DNA of 64,000 nt from Arthonia radiata (lineage: Eukaryota; Ascomycota; Arthoniomycetes; Arthoniales; Arthoniaceae): the NCBI GenBank assembly GCA_002989075.1, contig PSQN01000017.1, forward strand, positions 2,735,453 to 2,799,452. The letters run 5' to 3'. The position numbers and the translations under genes are program-made. Shown one piece after another: positions 42,448 through 53,703 of this stretch. The first letter of the stretch is position 1. The number at the start of each line of letters is the position of its first letter. Below the pieces are notes generated by a model, which had not been told where the DNA came from, searched no databases, and saw only the letters and a list, made by a program, of their open reading frames with translations.

Positions 42448-43598
42448 TCAGAATATCGCCTGCCCATTTACATGGCTCCCCACACCGCCTGGCACGTTCG
42501 CCGGCATACTCGTAAAAAAGAACACCCACCTCCCCCTCTCCCTACACTTCTCCGCCAACGCCTCCAGATCCAACATCTCCCCCAACGGCATCCCCCACAG
42601 CGCCAGAATATGCTCATGCAGCGAAAATGACTCTTGAGTGGGCCACGCCTCAAAGCTCGGTGCGTCCCCAGCGACGCTCGCAAAGTACGCGTCGTGCAGC
42701 CAGTCCAGCACCGCTTCCTCCTGCGCGATCCCCGCGAAGCGCGTCGGGCTGTCTTTGCCAGGCATGTGCGCTCGTGCTCCGATGGTTGACTGTTCCTCAG
42801 CGGACAGAGCGTCGTAGTCGGCCTTCCACCCAATGCGGATGAAGAGCATGTCGCCCACTTTGATGTCGCCGCCCTGACTGACGGGCCGGATATCGATGCC
42901 TTGGTCCTTGCCGCATGCGTACAATTGGTCGTACGTGATCCGGTAGTGCTCAAACGCACTGTATTGTATCCCCTTCCTATCCGCGTACCCCTTGAAATCC
43001 AACAGCACACCTCTCCCCGCTATTCCATGGGCAGCCCAGTGTCCTACCCCCCCTCGATCATTCGCCTCAGGCCCGCTGATGTCCTTGCCCGTGAATCCGT
43101 TGTAGAACTTCTTGCTCACGGGGTGTGCGTAATGTCTAAACCCGTCCCATTGCGTCCCGCTCTGTGTATTGAGCTCGTAGAGGTCGTCGTAGGCGAGCCC
43201 TTCGCGCAGGGGCTTTATGGTGTGTTTGAATGTTTCGCGCCCGAATGCGGGTTTGGCAGGGACGGTGAGAGGGAGGTTGACGGGGACGATTTCGCCGGTG
43301 CGGATTGAGGAGCGTGCGGCGAGGACGCGGGTCGGTGTGAGGAGGTTTAGGCGGCCTAGGTTGTCGTGAGGGCCCCAGACCCAAGCTGCGCCTTTGGGGG
43401 CGTTGGGGAGGTTGGGGAGGTGATGCCGTGTGGGGAAGATGGTGCTGTCGGGGTCCCATGGTGGTTCCCTGTACAGCGGTGGTCAATGGTAGGTAAACAA
43501 GATTACGGAAGTGTAGCTTACATGGCCGTCTTGTTCATGGTCAGGAAGTCTTTTATTTGGATTAGTCGCCGATTGGCGGTGCTGTTGCTTTCGGCCAT
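42448..43598 (-). CDS. Cyclase-family (kynurenine formamidase-like) protein
   Basis: Predicted 365-residue protein in exons 43598-43522 and 43468-42448; the 53-nt intron joins NKTAM to EPPWDPDSTIFP. After a short N-terminus the sequence follows the fungal putative-cyclase family: GAAWVWGPHDNLGRLNLLTP, PLREGLAYDDLYELNTQ, SGTQWDGFRHYAHP, GVGHWAAHGIAGRGVLLDF, GDMLFIRIGWKADYD, WLHDAYFASVAGDAPSFEAWP and HEHILALWGMPLGEMLDLE. Bacterial members include metal-dependent kynurenine formamidases with an H-x-G-T-H-x-D signature; here it reads SGTQWDGFRH, so one His is Gln. Substrate and activity are unknown. It is divergent with the GFA-domain gene. Confidence 0.85.
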
Positions 43599-43948
43599 GG
43601 TCTATTTGCTCTTCTTAGAGTGCTGTTACGAGTGGCACCTTCCCAGAGCTTGCAAGCAGCATAGGTGTGTAGGACAGTGTTTCATCTCATGTTGACCGTT
43701 GGCGCCCTCCCCGCAAGCCCTCGGTTGTCACTTCCATCCGAACCCTTGCACTCGACGTCACCTGAAGCTATGACCATCTACCATTGAACCGTTGGCCATA
43801 GCTTCACTGCAACGGTTTCGCTAGAATTCTGTAGATACTTCAGCGAACGCAACAACCTTTTATTACTGCAGTGCTCCATCACGCCCGTTTCTCGCTATTG
43901 GCAAACACTTCAGGAACCGGAACAGCATCAGTATAAGATTCGCTCACA
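43599..43948. promoter_or_regulatory. Bidirectional promoter between cyclase and GFA genes
   Basis: A 350-bp divergent gap. A GTATAAGA stretch lies about 18 bp before the GFA start. No other site can be assigned. Confidence 0.45.
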
Positions 43949-44823
43949 ATGGCGACGACCCAACCCCACCATCACACCCTCCGGGGCTCATGCTCATGCG
44001 GCCGCAATCAGTACACAATCAATCTCCCAGACCGCGATGTTGGCGCTGTCAATGTACTGCTCGACAACTCAGCCGCAAGCCGTACGTGGTTTCCATCACA
44101 GGCATTCTAACGACTCTCCAAATTCATGTCAGGGTTCGAAATTGCTCAACACCCATAACTAACCCACCCTCTTCCACAGGCCGAGCGCACTCCGCACCCC
44201 TCGCCGCCTACATCGCCGTTCCCCTCACCTACTACCATTCCACAACCTACGCGTTCTACCCCGACGAAAACCACCGGGACATCCGCCGCGTCTACGAAGT
44301 CCCCGGACCAAGCCCACTGCAAACATACGCCAGCACCTCCGTGACCTCCGCCTCCTCAGCTGATCCCGGATGGCACACCACGACATCTGCAACAGTCACA
44401 CCGCCACAAACACAGACGGAAAGCCAACAACGGCACTTCTGCGGGTACTGCGGGACGCACTTCTCGACGTGGTCGTCCTCCCCGTATACTCCGAGTTCGG
44501 CTGATTACATACGCGTGGCGCTGGAGAGCATCGCTGATGATGATTTCGCTACATTGTACGCCTTGGGGTTGTTGTCTGAAGATGCGAGTGAGGATGAGGT
44601 GGAGGGCGGGGACGAGGATGTGGTCATGAGTGGTGCACCGACGATAGCGACGAGAGGCGTCGAGTTGGGACATACAGGCCAGGGTGGACGGGAATGGTTT
44701 GAGCGGATGGTGAGAGGGAGCCGCGTTGCTGATCTGAGGGGTAGGAGGAGGGATGCTGGGGAGGTTGAAGAGGCGGAGGATGGCCCGGGCAAAAGGAAGA
44801 GGGAAGATGGTGCGGCTGCTTGA
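43949..44823 (+). CDS. GFA (CENP-V/formaldehyde-activating-like) domain protein
   Basis: Predicted 258-residue protein in exons 43949-44081 and 44180-44823, with a 98-nt intron (GTACGT/CCACAG). It starts MATTQPHHHTLRGSCSCGRNQY, where Cys15 and Cys17 match the zinc motif of the GFA fold. Later it has YHSTTYAFYPD and HFCGYCGTHFSTW, the second zinc cysteine pair. GFA proteins bind zinc and include glutathione-dependent formaldehyde-activating enzymes and centromere protein V; the fungal paralogues mostly have no known substrate. The C-terminal 90 residues are acidic then basic (EDASEDEVEGGDEDVV, ending KRKREDG) and may carry a nuclear signal. The chain is longer than minimal GFA enzymes. Confidence 0.8.
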
Positions 44824-45983
44824 GCATGGTGATTTGAGTATTGATTTACGAAATGATGGTGTGACGAACGGCTTGGCTGCAGAGAGGACAGGTTGAGATG
44901 AAGGACAGCAAAAGTGGCGACAATGCGTACTGCATGCACATACGAAGCATTGAGCATGGACAGAATGAGGCAAAGTCTACTCAGATGCTCGCACGTACGA
45001 AGCATTGCGCATGGACAGAACGTGTTTAACAATAACGATGAAGCACGACAATTTCACGAACTCACTACTTGGTTCTGTTCAGTCTCTCGATTTGCTTTCA
45101 CATCGTCTTGAGCACGACTACCAATGAGCCGACATAAGCAAGTCGCTCAAGTGCAATATAGGACCTTGCTTTGAATGGATTCAGCTCACAGACCAGTCAT
45201 AGCAGCTACAAGCGATTTTCAATACCTTATAGGCGGCACATGCCTTACCTTAAGCAGCGAGTGAACTGAGCGTTTCCCATGTGAGTCAGGTGGTTCAAGC
45301 ATTGGGCTACTAACCAGCCAATACGCTTCTGTCAGTACAGCGAAAGCAAAATGGAGAGAGACTGTGCCCGCGAATTGGCAAAGGGTACCCAAGAGAGCTG
45401 TACTAAGGCGGTGCCTTGGAAGAGCAAGTTAGTGGGACAGGAGGCAGGAAAAGAACTGGTCAACCCAAGAACACCGGGGTACTAGAAAGCTTGAAAGGTG
45501 AAAGAGGGCATTGAACACGGCTGTGAGAAGGCCTTGCTTTGAGAGAGCATGCCAATAGCAGAGGAGGCATTCCAAAAAAAATTGCTCGAGCGAGCAACGC
45601 TGGCGGAGCGCAAGGTTTTCTGGTCGTTCCACAACAGATGTGCTCGCTGGAGCTCGGCTTTGACTTGATAGGATGGGACAGGTGGTCTCTCTGAAAACAG
45701 GTCAGGCAAGCAGCGCCGGCGGAGTGCACGCATTGTGGATTCCCGAGACAAGTGTAGCTTGGCCAATGTGGCAATCTTAACGAATTCGATCATACGTGGA
45801 AGGCTGCGACAAACAGCGATCGGTCAAAGAAGGGCGCTTTCATTTTGTGCTATTCATATCCATATGCCTTCATAAAGCTCGCTTCCATTGAAGCTCTTTC
45901 ATACCATTACCGTGGACTCATGACTGCATCGTGTCCAACACTTCACATTACCATGAACTCATGATCGCGTCCTATCCAACACC
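44824..45983. other. Intergenic region with two small duplications
   Basis: About 1.16 kb after the GFA gene and after the 3' end of the senescence-domain gene. Open frames on the minus strand at 45429-45793 overlap each other and look non-coding. Two imperfect local duplications occur near each end and are annotated separately. Confidence 0.45.
44936..45022. repeat. Imperfect duplication, about 33-bp copies
   Basis: The pattern CAC-TACGAAGCATTG-GCATGGACAGAA occurs at about 44938-44967 and again at about 44993-45020, with a few substitutions and an unrelated spacer. Confidence 0.75.
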
Positions 45984-45990
45984 TCACACT
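45908..45990. repeat. Imperfect tandem duplication, about 40-bp copies
   Basis: Two consecutive diverged copies share the pattern TTACC-TG-ACTCATGA followed by TCCAACAC-TCACA. They lie at the 3' end of the senescence-domain gene and overlap its last codons. Confidence 0.7.
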
Positions 45991-47549
45991 TGCGGAGGCC
46001 TCGCTTTCTCTGACGAGCTGCCCATGGGCTCACCAAGGTCACTGGTATACGGCGGCGGCCCCGCCGCAGGTGGCCCTGTACCATACCTTCTCATGCTTCC
46101 GAACTCTGCTACGTACGGCTCGTTAGTGGCGAGCTGATCGTTGCCAACGCCGACCGGCTTGCCGTTATTCGCATCTTGCGCCATACGATGGAAGTCCTGC
46201 TCCGGTACAGTGCCGCCATCGCCACCTCCCACGACGACTTGACCCCCACCCTTGACTTGGCCCACAACCATGCCCTTCGCCACTGATTTAATGACGGCAC
46301 GGCGTGAAACCCCTGTCACGTCAATGTAGACGAGGCCGACGTTCTTCATGCCGCCTGCCATGCGCGCTGCCATCGTCCCCGCCTCGGGACCATACTTGTG
46401 TCCGATCACCTGTGACGCAGCGGAGCTGCTTGTCGTGAGCAGCGCTCTGCCTGACTGCTCGATACCATCCATGACCGTCGAGAATGCAATCATGCTCTTG
46501 TTCAGGAAACCGGGTTTGTAGTCCTGTATGGGGTTTCCGCGCTCGTCGAACCCTTTCTCGCCGCTCTTTTTCTTTCGATTTGTCATCTTCGCGCCGAGAT
46601 TCTGCGCGTAACCCTGCGCGGTCTTGACCGTCTTCGATGACACAGCAGCGCCGGAGTTGGTGGCACTGTGAATCATGCGCATGCGATCGTGGGTTGACGG
46701 TGCGAAAGTCATAGGCTTTTGATTAGGCTGCGTCTTGGTCGTGAAATTCTCCGCACCGGTGGACATGAGGTTGCCGAGGTATGTGGAGCCGGTGACGATG
46801 AGCCTGCTAGCGGACGCCGCATTCTGTACGAGCGAGGAGTCCTTGTATGCTGGATGCTTCGCCATACGTAGGTAGTCTTCGCTGACAGGGTGTACGTTGA
46901 CGATCTTGCCCGTTGGATCGACCTCAATTTCAACGGGCGACTTGGAACCATGTGCGAGTCTGGGGTCTTCAATGATCTGAGCGCCTTCGCCTAATTCTCC
47001 CACGACGCTACCATTTTCCTCGTCGATAAGGACAATCTGACCAGGCTTAGTCTTACCACCACCAAATCTCCCGCCGGCTGCATAATCACTAGGATTGTAG
47101 GGTTGGTGCTTGGAATCGCCAGTTGGTGCGGGCGCGCGCTCGAGGAAGGCAGTACACTGCGCCAGTATGGTCTCAAAAGTGTCGACCTCATCTTGCGTCA
47201 CTTTCTCAGGGAACTGTATGCGTGTGAAGGCACCGCTGCCTGGACCTAGGTCCCAGCGTGGGATGAGGTATGAACGTGGGGGCTTGTGGAAGATTTGGGT
47301 TGTCGCTGGGAGAGGGAGCTCGAGCTCGGGCGGGAGGTGAAGATGTAGGTAGAAGTCTTCCTCGGGTGCTTCATTCTGTGGCATAGTATTGCTCAGGTCA
47401 TCAAAGGGAGAGGCGCTGGACACCATGAGCAGAGACAGCGTCTGCGGTCCAGAGGGAGTGAGAGACGACTCTTGGCCATCTTGCATGTGGAAGGCTTCAA
47501 CATCGTGCAAGGAAAAGAGCAGATGAGGCTGACCGCCGCGTTGAGACAT
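45984..47549 (-). CDS. Senescence/spartin-domain protein
   Basis: Single exon, 521 residues from MSQRGGQPHLLFSLHDVEAF. The N-terminal part (HMQDGQESSLTPSGPQTLSLLMV) is a conserved lead-in. The C-terminal half carries a senescence (plant ERD7/spartin-type) domain: ASRLIVTGSTYLGNLMSTGAENF, HSATNSGAAVSSKTVKTAQGYA, KSMIAFSTVMDGIEQSGRALL, ASQVIGHKYGPEAG and VYIDVTGVSRRAVIKSVAKG. Animal spartin locates to lipid droplets and endosomes, and plant relatives bind membrane lipids; fungal function is not established. The tail is Pro/Gly-rich with PPAAGPPPY, a possible PPxY-like WW ligand. A longer reading from 47648 adds 33 residues resembling a mitochondrial presequence and cannot be excluded. Confidence 0.78.
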   Translation of the reverse strand: MSQRGGQPHLLFSLHDVEAFHMQDGQESSLTPSGPQTLSLLMVSSASPFDDLSNTMPQNEAPEEDFYLHLHLPPELELPLPATTQIFHKPPRSYLIPRWDLGPGSGAFTRIQFPEKVTQDEVDTFETILAQCTAFLERAPAPTGDSKHQPYNPSDYAAGGRFGGGKTKPGQIVLIDEENGSVVGELGEGAQIIEDPRLAHGSKSPVEIEVDPTGKIVNVHPVSEDYLRMAKHPAYKDSSLVQNAASASRLIVTGSTYLGNLMSTGAENFTTKTQPNQKPMTFAPSTHDRMRMIHSATNSGAAVSSKTVKTAQGYAQNLGAKMTNRKKKSGEKGFDERGNPIQDYKPGFLNKSMIAFSTVMDGIEQSGRALLTTSSSAASQVIGHKYGPEAGTMAARMAGGMKNVGLVYIDVTGVSRRAVIKSVAKGMVVGQVKGGGQVVVGGGDGGTVPEQDFHRMAQDANNGKPVGVGNDQLATNEPYVAEFGSMRRYGTGPPAAGPPPYTSDLGEPMGSSSEKARPPQV

Positions 47550-48088
47550 CCTTTTGAGGACGAATGAAGATAAAATTGTGGCAGAAGAAGATGTTGTGAG
47601 TGCACGAGGTTGAAGAAAAGAGGGACTTGTTCGTCTGAGGATTGCCAAGTGAAAGTCCAGCCCACTTCCATCATCGACTGTGGCGTCTAGAAATCACCTG
47701 TGGCGCAGCAAACCTTAATACCATCTACGGTTCGTCCGCCAGTCGGTCCACACCACGCAAAAAATGGGGGGAGGCAGTCTAACATTACGACATCTCACAC
47801 TTCCAGCTTTGCTGTTTCATGCTCCGCGTAACGCTCTGCTGAACCTTGCACTAATAGAATCCAGTTGCGATGCCAATGACCTTCATCACCAATCCCAGCT
47901 GTCCGGTAGCGGCCTATATAATTACCCCTCGGATTAGCATCAAGAGCATGACCACAGCACTCTAGAAACTGCCATGCTTAGATTCAATTGCTGAGTGTGA
48001 GGCACGATGAGTCTTCGTCTGCTCCAAATTGAGAGCGAGAGTTGGTTCCGCCGTGGCTGGCGACCTTCAGCACCTTGATTCCTTCCCC
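47550..48088. promoter_or_regulatory. Bidirectional promoter between senescence-domain gene and trk
   Basis: About 540 bp between divergent genes. It includes a run GGGGGGA near 47769. No gene or defined site. Confidence 0.4.
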
Positions 48089-50588
48089 ATGGCAGTCAAA
48101 CAAGGCCTTTCGAGATGGCGAAGGTCACTCAACAACACCGCCTGGTATCTCCCTGAAATCAATTTCATATTAGTACACTACGGTATGCCTTTTTGCACAT
48201 CTCCTTTCCAATCTCAAATGGTGACGTTTCCAAGGCTACTTTATCTGCACAATACTGGCAGCATCAGTGATATTTTGGGGCTCCTCCACCCCGTCAAGAA
48301 GCATCAGCTTCACAGACTCTCTGTTCGTATGCACAAGTGCAATGACGGAAGCCGGCCGCAACACCGTATGATCTTGGCTCGCATCTTCAGCTTACTTGAG
48401 CACTAATGAGCGCTCGATCAGGTCAACCTCTTGGAGCTGAATGCATTTCAGCAACTTATTCTCTTCTTTCTCATTTTGGTAGGTTCTGCTATCTTTGTCT
48501 CGATTTTTGTCCTCTTAGTACGCTTGAGGGCTTTTCATCGCCATTTCCATCATAGTTCCAGGGAGCGACGTGAGTTGCGGGAGAAAGGCCACGAGACTCG
48601 CAAACGCAGTCGCTCATTATTGCGTCGGGATCCGGAAGGCACAGACTCAATCTCTGCTCCTATGAGCGCAGATGCATTGAGAAACTCAGGAGACGCTGGC
48701 ATTGAGATTCAGAGGAGAAACGCACAAGGCTCCGGGGAGTCCACTGGGCTGGAACACGATTCACGGCAATCACATCTCATGCAGTCACGGGCGGAATCAA
48801 CGGAGAGCGACATGCAGTCAGGTATAGACATCCGGACAGAGCACGCTGCGAACGAAAGACATTCACAAGGCATTCGATTTGACCATTCGCCCAATTATCG
48901 GAGCGGTGAGCGGGAGCAGTCAGAACCATCTTTAGCGCAAAATTTGCACTCACTACGCATCGAATCCCGTCCCAGCATTGGCAGCCGTAACGCCGGCAAT
49001 GTTCCAGAGAGGATGCGACGCCCCTTTCTCAACTTCTCCGGCGTTGGAGCAACTCCCTCTTTGGGTCTCAGGGCTCGATCGGCGTCTCTCATGTCAGATT
49101 CATATCGGTCTGAAGCGTTCGACAACCAGTCCAGAGGACCTGCGGTGTCTTCGGCCAGTATCAAAGGACTCTCGACAGAGCCGTGGTTCAAGTCAGCAGC
49201 TGGCTTCTTCTCCCGCAACTCTGCTGCCCACAATCTCTCCATGCAAGAGCGCCAGCAATTAGGCGGATGCGAGTATTCGGCTGTTCGAGTTCTATCTATG
49301 ATCGTCCCTCTGTACTACGCGCTTTGGCTCTTGTTGGGCACGATCGCGTGCGGAGCTTGGGTCCAGAGCAATCGTCCTGACACTGCGCGAACGAATGGAC
49401 TAAATCCATTCTGGGTCGGGGTCAGCTCTTCCTTTCCTTCAGTCTCAATCCTGGCTAACGTCCCGCCCCTAGAGTTTCAACGCAGCATCTGCCTTCAACA
49501 ATTCCGGTATGAGTCTGTTGGACGCCAACATGACAGCCTTTCAGGATTCTTATTTCCTCGTACTGTCTATGGGCTTGTTTATCCTTGCAGGAAATACTGC
49601 GTACCCGATCTTCTTGCGTATAATAATATGGGCGATGCACAAGCTGCTTCCTAATGACGAGGCGTGGACACATGACAAAGATACTCTCAGCTTCCTACTC
49701 AAACATCCGCGAAGATGCTACACGAATCTTCTCCCATCCGCCCACACTTGGTGGCTCGGAGCTAGCTTGGTTGCCCTTAATGGTATTGATTGGGCAGGTT
49801 TCGAGATTCTGAATCTCGGCAACAGTGAGATCACGAAACCTCTCAGCACTAAGATTGAGGTCCTAGATGGCCTGTTCCAGGCACTCGCTGTACGCTCTGG
49901 CGGTTTCTACGTCGTCACTATATCGGATACACGCATTGCTCTTCGTTGTCTATATGTGGGAATGATGTATATTTCAGCGTATCCAGTCGCCATCACCATG
50001 CGCAACTCTAACGTTTACGAGGAGCGCTCGCTCTGTATCTACGAAGAAGACCTAGAAGACGCCGAAGACATTTACTCAAGACTCCAGAGAAGCTTCACTG
50101 GAAATGGAGATTCTGCAGAACATGGTTTCCTTGGTCAAGTAAAGCGGTTTGCTCGCTCAGCCACGCAAGCACAGTTTCGACAGGCAAGTACGCATTTCGT
50201 ACGGCAACAGCTTCGTGCACAGCTATCGCACGACGCTTGGTGGATTTGCCTCGCAGTGTTTCTAATCATGATCGTAGAAGGTGGGCGTTTTGAATCAGAT
50301 CCGATCGTCTTCAGCTGTTTCAATGTCATCTTCGAGGTTGTCAGCGCCTACGGCTGCGTGGGCATTAGCGTCGGAGTGCCGTGGGCTGCTTTCAGCTTCA
50401 GTGGCGCATGGCATGGCCTATCGAAGCTGATTCTGGTCGCGGTGATGATTCGAGGTCGACATCGAGGTCTGCCTGTGGCGATTGACCATGCTGTTAATCT
50501 ACCGGGTCGACAAATGTGGATGGCTGAGGAGGAGGATGGAAAGAAGAAACTGGAGAGATCGTGGACAATGCGAGAAGGCCAGGTGTGA
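48089..50588 (+). CDS. trk1: Trk-type potassium transporter
   Basis: Predicted 779-residue transporter in exons 48089-48182, 48235-48365, 48422-49420 and 49473-50588 (introns 52, 56 and 52 nt). Splicing restores INFILVHYGYFICTILAAS, CTSAMTEAGRNTV-NLLELNAFQQ and NPFWVG-SFNAASAFNNSGMSLLDANM. The Trk/HKT fold has four membrane-pore-membrane repeats. Filter glycines are visible in TEAGRN (Gly72), FNNSGMS, VRSGGFYVV and YGCVGIS. A hydrophilic Ser/Arg-rich cytosolic loop of about 210 residues separates the first two repeats, as in yeast Trk1. MMYISAYPVAITMRNSNVYEERSL is the typical conserved stretch after pore three. The protein brings K+ across the plasma membrane, driven by membrane potential. 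The third donor (GTCAGC) is weak but gives the expected family spacing. Arg73 in the first filter region is unusual. Confidence 0.9.
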
Positions 50589-53033
50589 TGGTCCGTGAAT
50601 GACAGACATTTTTACATACAATCGAAAACCAACAGAGCCTGTACGTTACCTTGCATGGCGAACGGTCCGCACATAGATTCGTGGTCTGTCCCACTCACCG
50701 CTTCCTGCTTCGCCCTCTAGTGACCACCACACACTCAACGTCGTTCTATCCAACACTGTCTTCCATACGATCCATTTCTGACGCAGAGTTTTCGTTGCAA
50801 TAGTGAACATTGTTGTTGCAAATTTTGCGCAATGACTAGGGGTCCCGTACAATCTACAGAGAAGCTCGATTCAGCTCCCGAAACCCTTTTTGCTGCTCAA
50901 GGCTCATCAGCCCTTTCCATCACAACGGTCAGCCATCGCGACAATCATCTCAAGCCATAACCGCTCCACGATTCAGCCAAGCACAATGCACTTTCTGTAC
51001 CAAGTATTTGCGGAGAATGTCGGTTCGCGCTCATCTTACTCTGCTAAACCCCTAGAGACACCGAGAACGAGCAGTCCTCCCATGACTACATCTTCCGCTG
51101 GCTCGACCGTAAAGTTTACACCATCGGGATGATCCATCTACAATTATTGAACTTTACCTGAAATTGTTCACTTCTCCTGCTGGTGGACATAATTCGCTGT
51201 TGAGACCTTCGTCGCCGGACCCGAGCTGCAAAACTGAGGCATCCCATGCAAAACGACCGGTAATCAAGTGTGCGCATACGAATATCTCAAGCTGGCGACG
51301 TTTTGCTGATCGTCGTCCGCCAAAGGTTAAATCATGTGCGGTGACAAAGCAGCGGAGGGCGCCGTGAGCGGGAAGGGGTTTAGCCCAGCTTGGTAGGTTG
51401 CTTCGACCGAGCCCGGGTGGGGGGGAAGGAGATCTTAAGCGTACGGCACAGCAAGGAAGTATGACCGAACCATCGGTGCAACGCTGTGTTTCACGCCTGT
51501 GAGACGCGCTGGACACACGCCACAGACGTCGACACGATCACCCCAAACAATCCTGCCCGAGCAGAGGTCGCGAGATTGGAGCAATCACGGGATACGCATG
51601 GGCCAGGCAGGAGATTGCGCAGGGTCAAGGTCCATGCGAACGCAGCGCGCGGACGGAAGTTGAAAGAGTCCAATGGCGCACGTGGAGATGCAGGAGCCTG
51701 GAAACCAATCAGAAAGCCGCCTACGCGCGCTGTTGGCAAGAGCCGGATGCTGGCTCTAGGGGCAGCTCGTGGCAGGTCCTAAAGCGCACGCGGTGCACGC
51801 GACGTCCGAGCAACGTTTCGATGCAACTAGCGATTCGTGAGAGTCTGCAACCACAGTTCGTTCAACGACCGACTTCCATGCACCCTTTGCGCAGACAATA
51901 TGACAATATCGACGGGAGAGATCTCACCCGAGGCAGAGCAAGGTGCGCCTGTTAGATGCCGCTGCCGATATGTGGCTAAAGCAGGAAGACATTGGCGCCG
52001 GGCTCGGAAGCAAGTGGCCTGCGAACAGCGTTGGCGGGCGGAAATCGAGACGACGGACAGACAGCCTTGAGTGCAGCACAGGAACACGGTAAATCTGCGA
52101 AGGGTCTACAAACGATTGAAACTCACGATCGGCCCCCTTCTGCGCGTACTCGTAGAAGAGCTATGTGTTCGCTGAACAATGCTAATGCGTGGAGAGGCCT
52201 CCAAGCCCGAGGACGGCGCGTGTCACTGAGCAGCAGATGCAGCTGTCATCGTCAGCCCGAGGATCGTTTAACATAAGCTTCAAACGCAAATGAGCGACGG
52301 GCTTCTACCCTGGGAATGATCACACATAACGCGCCTGCATGATGTACTTGTACCTTCCTCTACTGCCTGGTGCATGTGTGCACGACCGCCAAGCTCGAAG
52401 AACTCCAGATCGGTAGCTTCGTAACAAGTCGCTAGTGAAGTTGTTGCTGCATACACACTACAGCCTACCACACACGAATAATCCCGCAGGAGTGGAAGCG
52501 ACGATTAATCCCGATTGATTATTGTCTCTCCGCCTCTTTTGCAGCTCTCCGCCGCCGCCGCCGCCCGTTTCGCCCAGCGCGCGCTAGTCTAGCCGCTCCT
52601 CTCCCAGACTAGCACTCTAGGCCCGCACCCCGAAATCCCAATCTCCACTCCGGCCTGCTCAATTCAACCTGCTTCATGCACCCAATAATTCTCGCTCTGC
52701 CAGCTACCAAAGAAACCGCCCGCAGACGCCACTCCTCTCATTGGTGTGATTGTCCATTCCTGCATCTGGACATCCCTGTTCTGCAGCCGAGCCCTTCATC
52801 GTCGCCAATTTGCGAGGGTGTGCAGGAGAGCGGTAGCGCGCGCATTGGGCGGTGTCCTTGCCAACGTCGCGCTCTCTTCCTGCCCGTCACTTTACACACC
52901 ACAACTGACCGCGGCCGTCGCCCCTCCCGATCATCCTGCTATTTCGCCCTTTCCGGAACTTCCATCTCGTATCTCATACGCTTCCCCGCGGATTCGTCTC
53001 CCACTTCTCTGGTCCGTTAGGCGACACCTTCGC

Positions 53034-53078
53034 ATGCGCCATCACAAGAACGGTAAACAGCTCAACCACCTTTCATAA
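53034..53078 (+). promoter_or_regulatory. Possible upstream ORF, 14 codons, bZIP leader
   Basis: ATG at 53034 encodes MRHHKNGKQLNHLS before a stop, in the presumed leader of the bZIP gene. Whether the transcript starts upstream of it is unknown. Confidence 0.3.
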
Positions 53079-53335
53079 CTCCCAACTCCAGCTGCGCCTT
53101 TTGACCACGAGAGCCAATCAGTCCTCGTTCAACAACCACTAACCAGGATTGACGCTACTCTCGAAGAGTGAGGGGTCGTCTTATATTATTACGGTCATCC
53201 ACACGTCGCAATCTCGACGTCTTGACAAGGCGCATCGACTTCCAGCCACGTTTTGTGCTAAGACCTGACTCTTACCTTGCATTCACAACCCCGACCGCCG
53301 CCGATCGCAGTTCGTCAGTGCCGGCAAGAGCCTTG

Positions 53336-53341
53336 ATGTAA
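53336..53341 (+). promoter_or_regulatory. Minimal AUG-stop upstream element
   Basis: ATG immediately followed by TAA, 362 nt before the bZIP start codon. No other ATG in any frame lies between it and the main start. Minimal start-stop elements can hold initiating ribosomes in some eukaryotic leaders; that it does so here is inference. Confidence 0.4.
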
Positions 53342-53703
53342 CAAGATACAGACTTGATTGTTTCGGACGGCTTCCCGTGCCGCCTCCCTCGTGCGCCCCG
53401 CTGTCAGCACACGCGGTGTGTGTATCCTGTACTTCTCCTACCATCACGGCCTTGTCGTTGGTTCGACTAGCCTGTTTACTCCCCTTCACCCAATCGGGAG
53501 TCGCTTCAGCTGTCTCTCACGCCTGCACCGTCCGTCTCGTCTATTAGCCCATAAGGTACCCACTGTCACCGCACATCTCACCACGTCTGCCCTGGTCGCG
53601 ACGTCGCCGTCACAATTCAAGGCTTGACCCAGACGTCGAATCTTAGGCTGTCGTTGGCCCCATATCTCTACGCCCAACCTTCCAGTGGTCACTTCAGGCG
53701 AAG

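Larger units (their letters stand above)
50589..53703. other. Gene-poor region ending in the bZIP leader
   Basis: About 3.1 kb with no supportable gene. A 48-codon frame (MHFLYQVFAENVGSRSS) starts at 50986 without a recognisable motif. The middle (51150-52450) is GC-rich with short random frames on both strands. From about 52500 the plus strand is pyrimidine-rich, with a CCG trinucleotide run at about 52548-52563, and looks like the leader of the bZIP gene. There is no tRNA, transposon end or long repeat. Confidence 0.5.

Noticed and set aside
50986-51132. 48-codon frame MHFLYQVFAENVGSRSS after trk
   Set aside because: Too short, no signal peptide or cysteine pattern, and no neighbour to support it.
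52670-53078. Two overlapping 110-codon plus frames before the bZIP gene
   Set aside because: Pyrimidine-rich leader sequence; Ser/Pro/Arg-rich random translation without motifs. Only short uORFs within it were kept.
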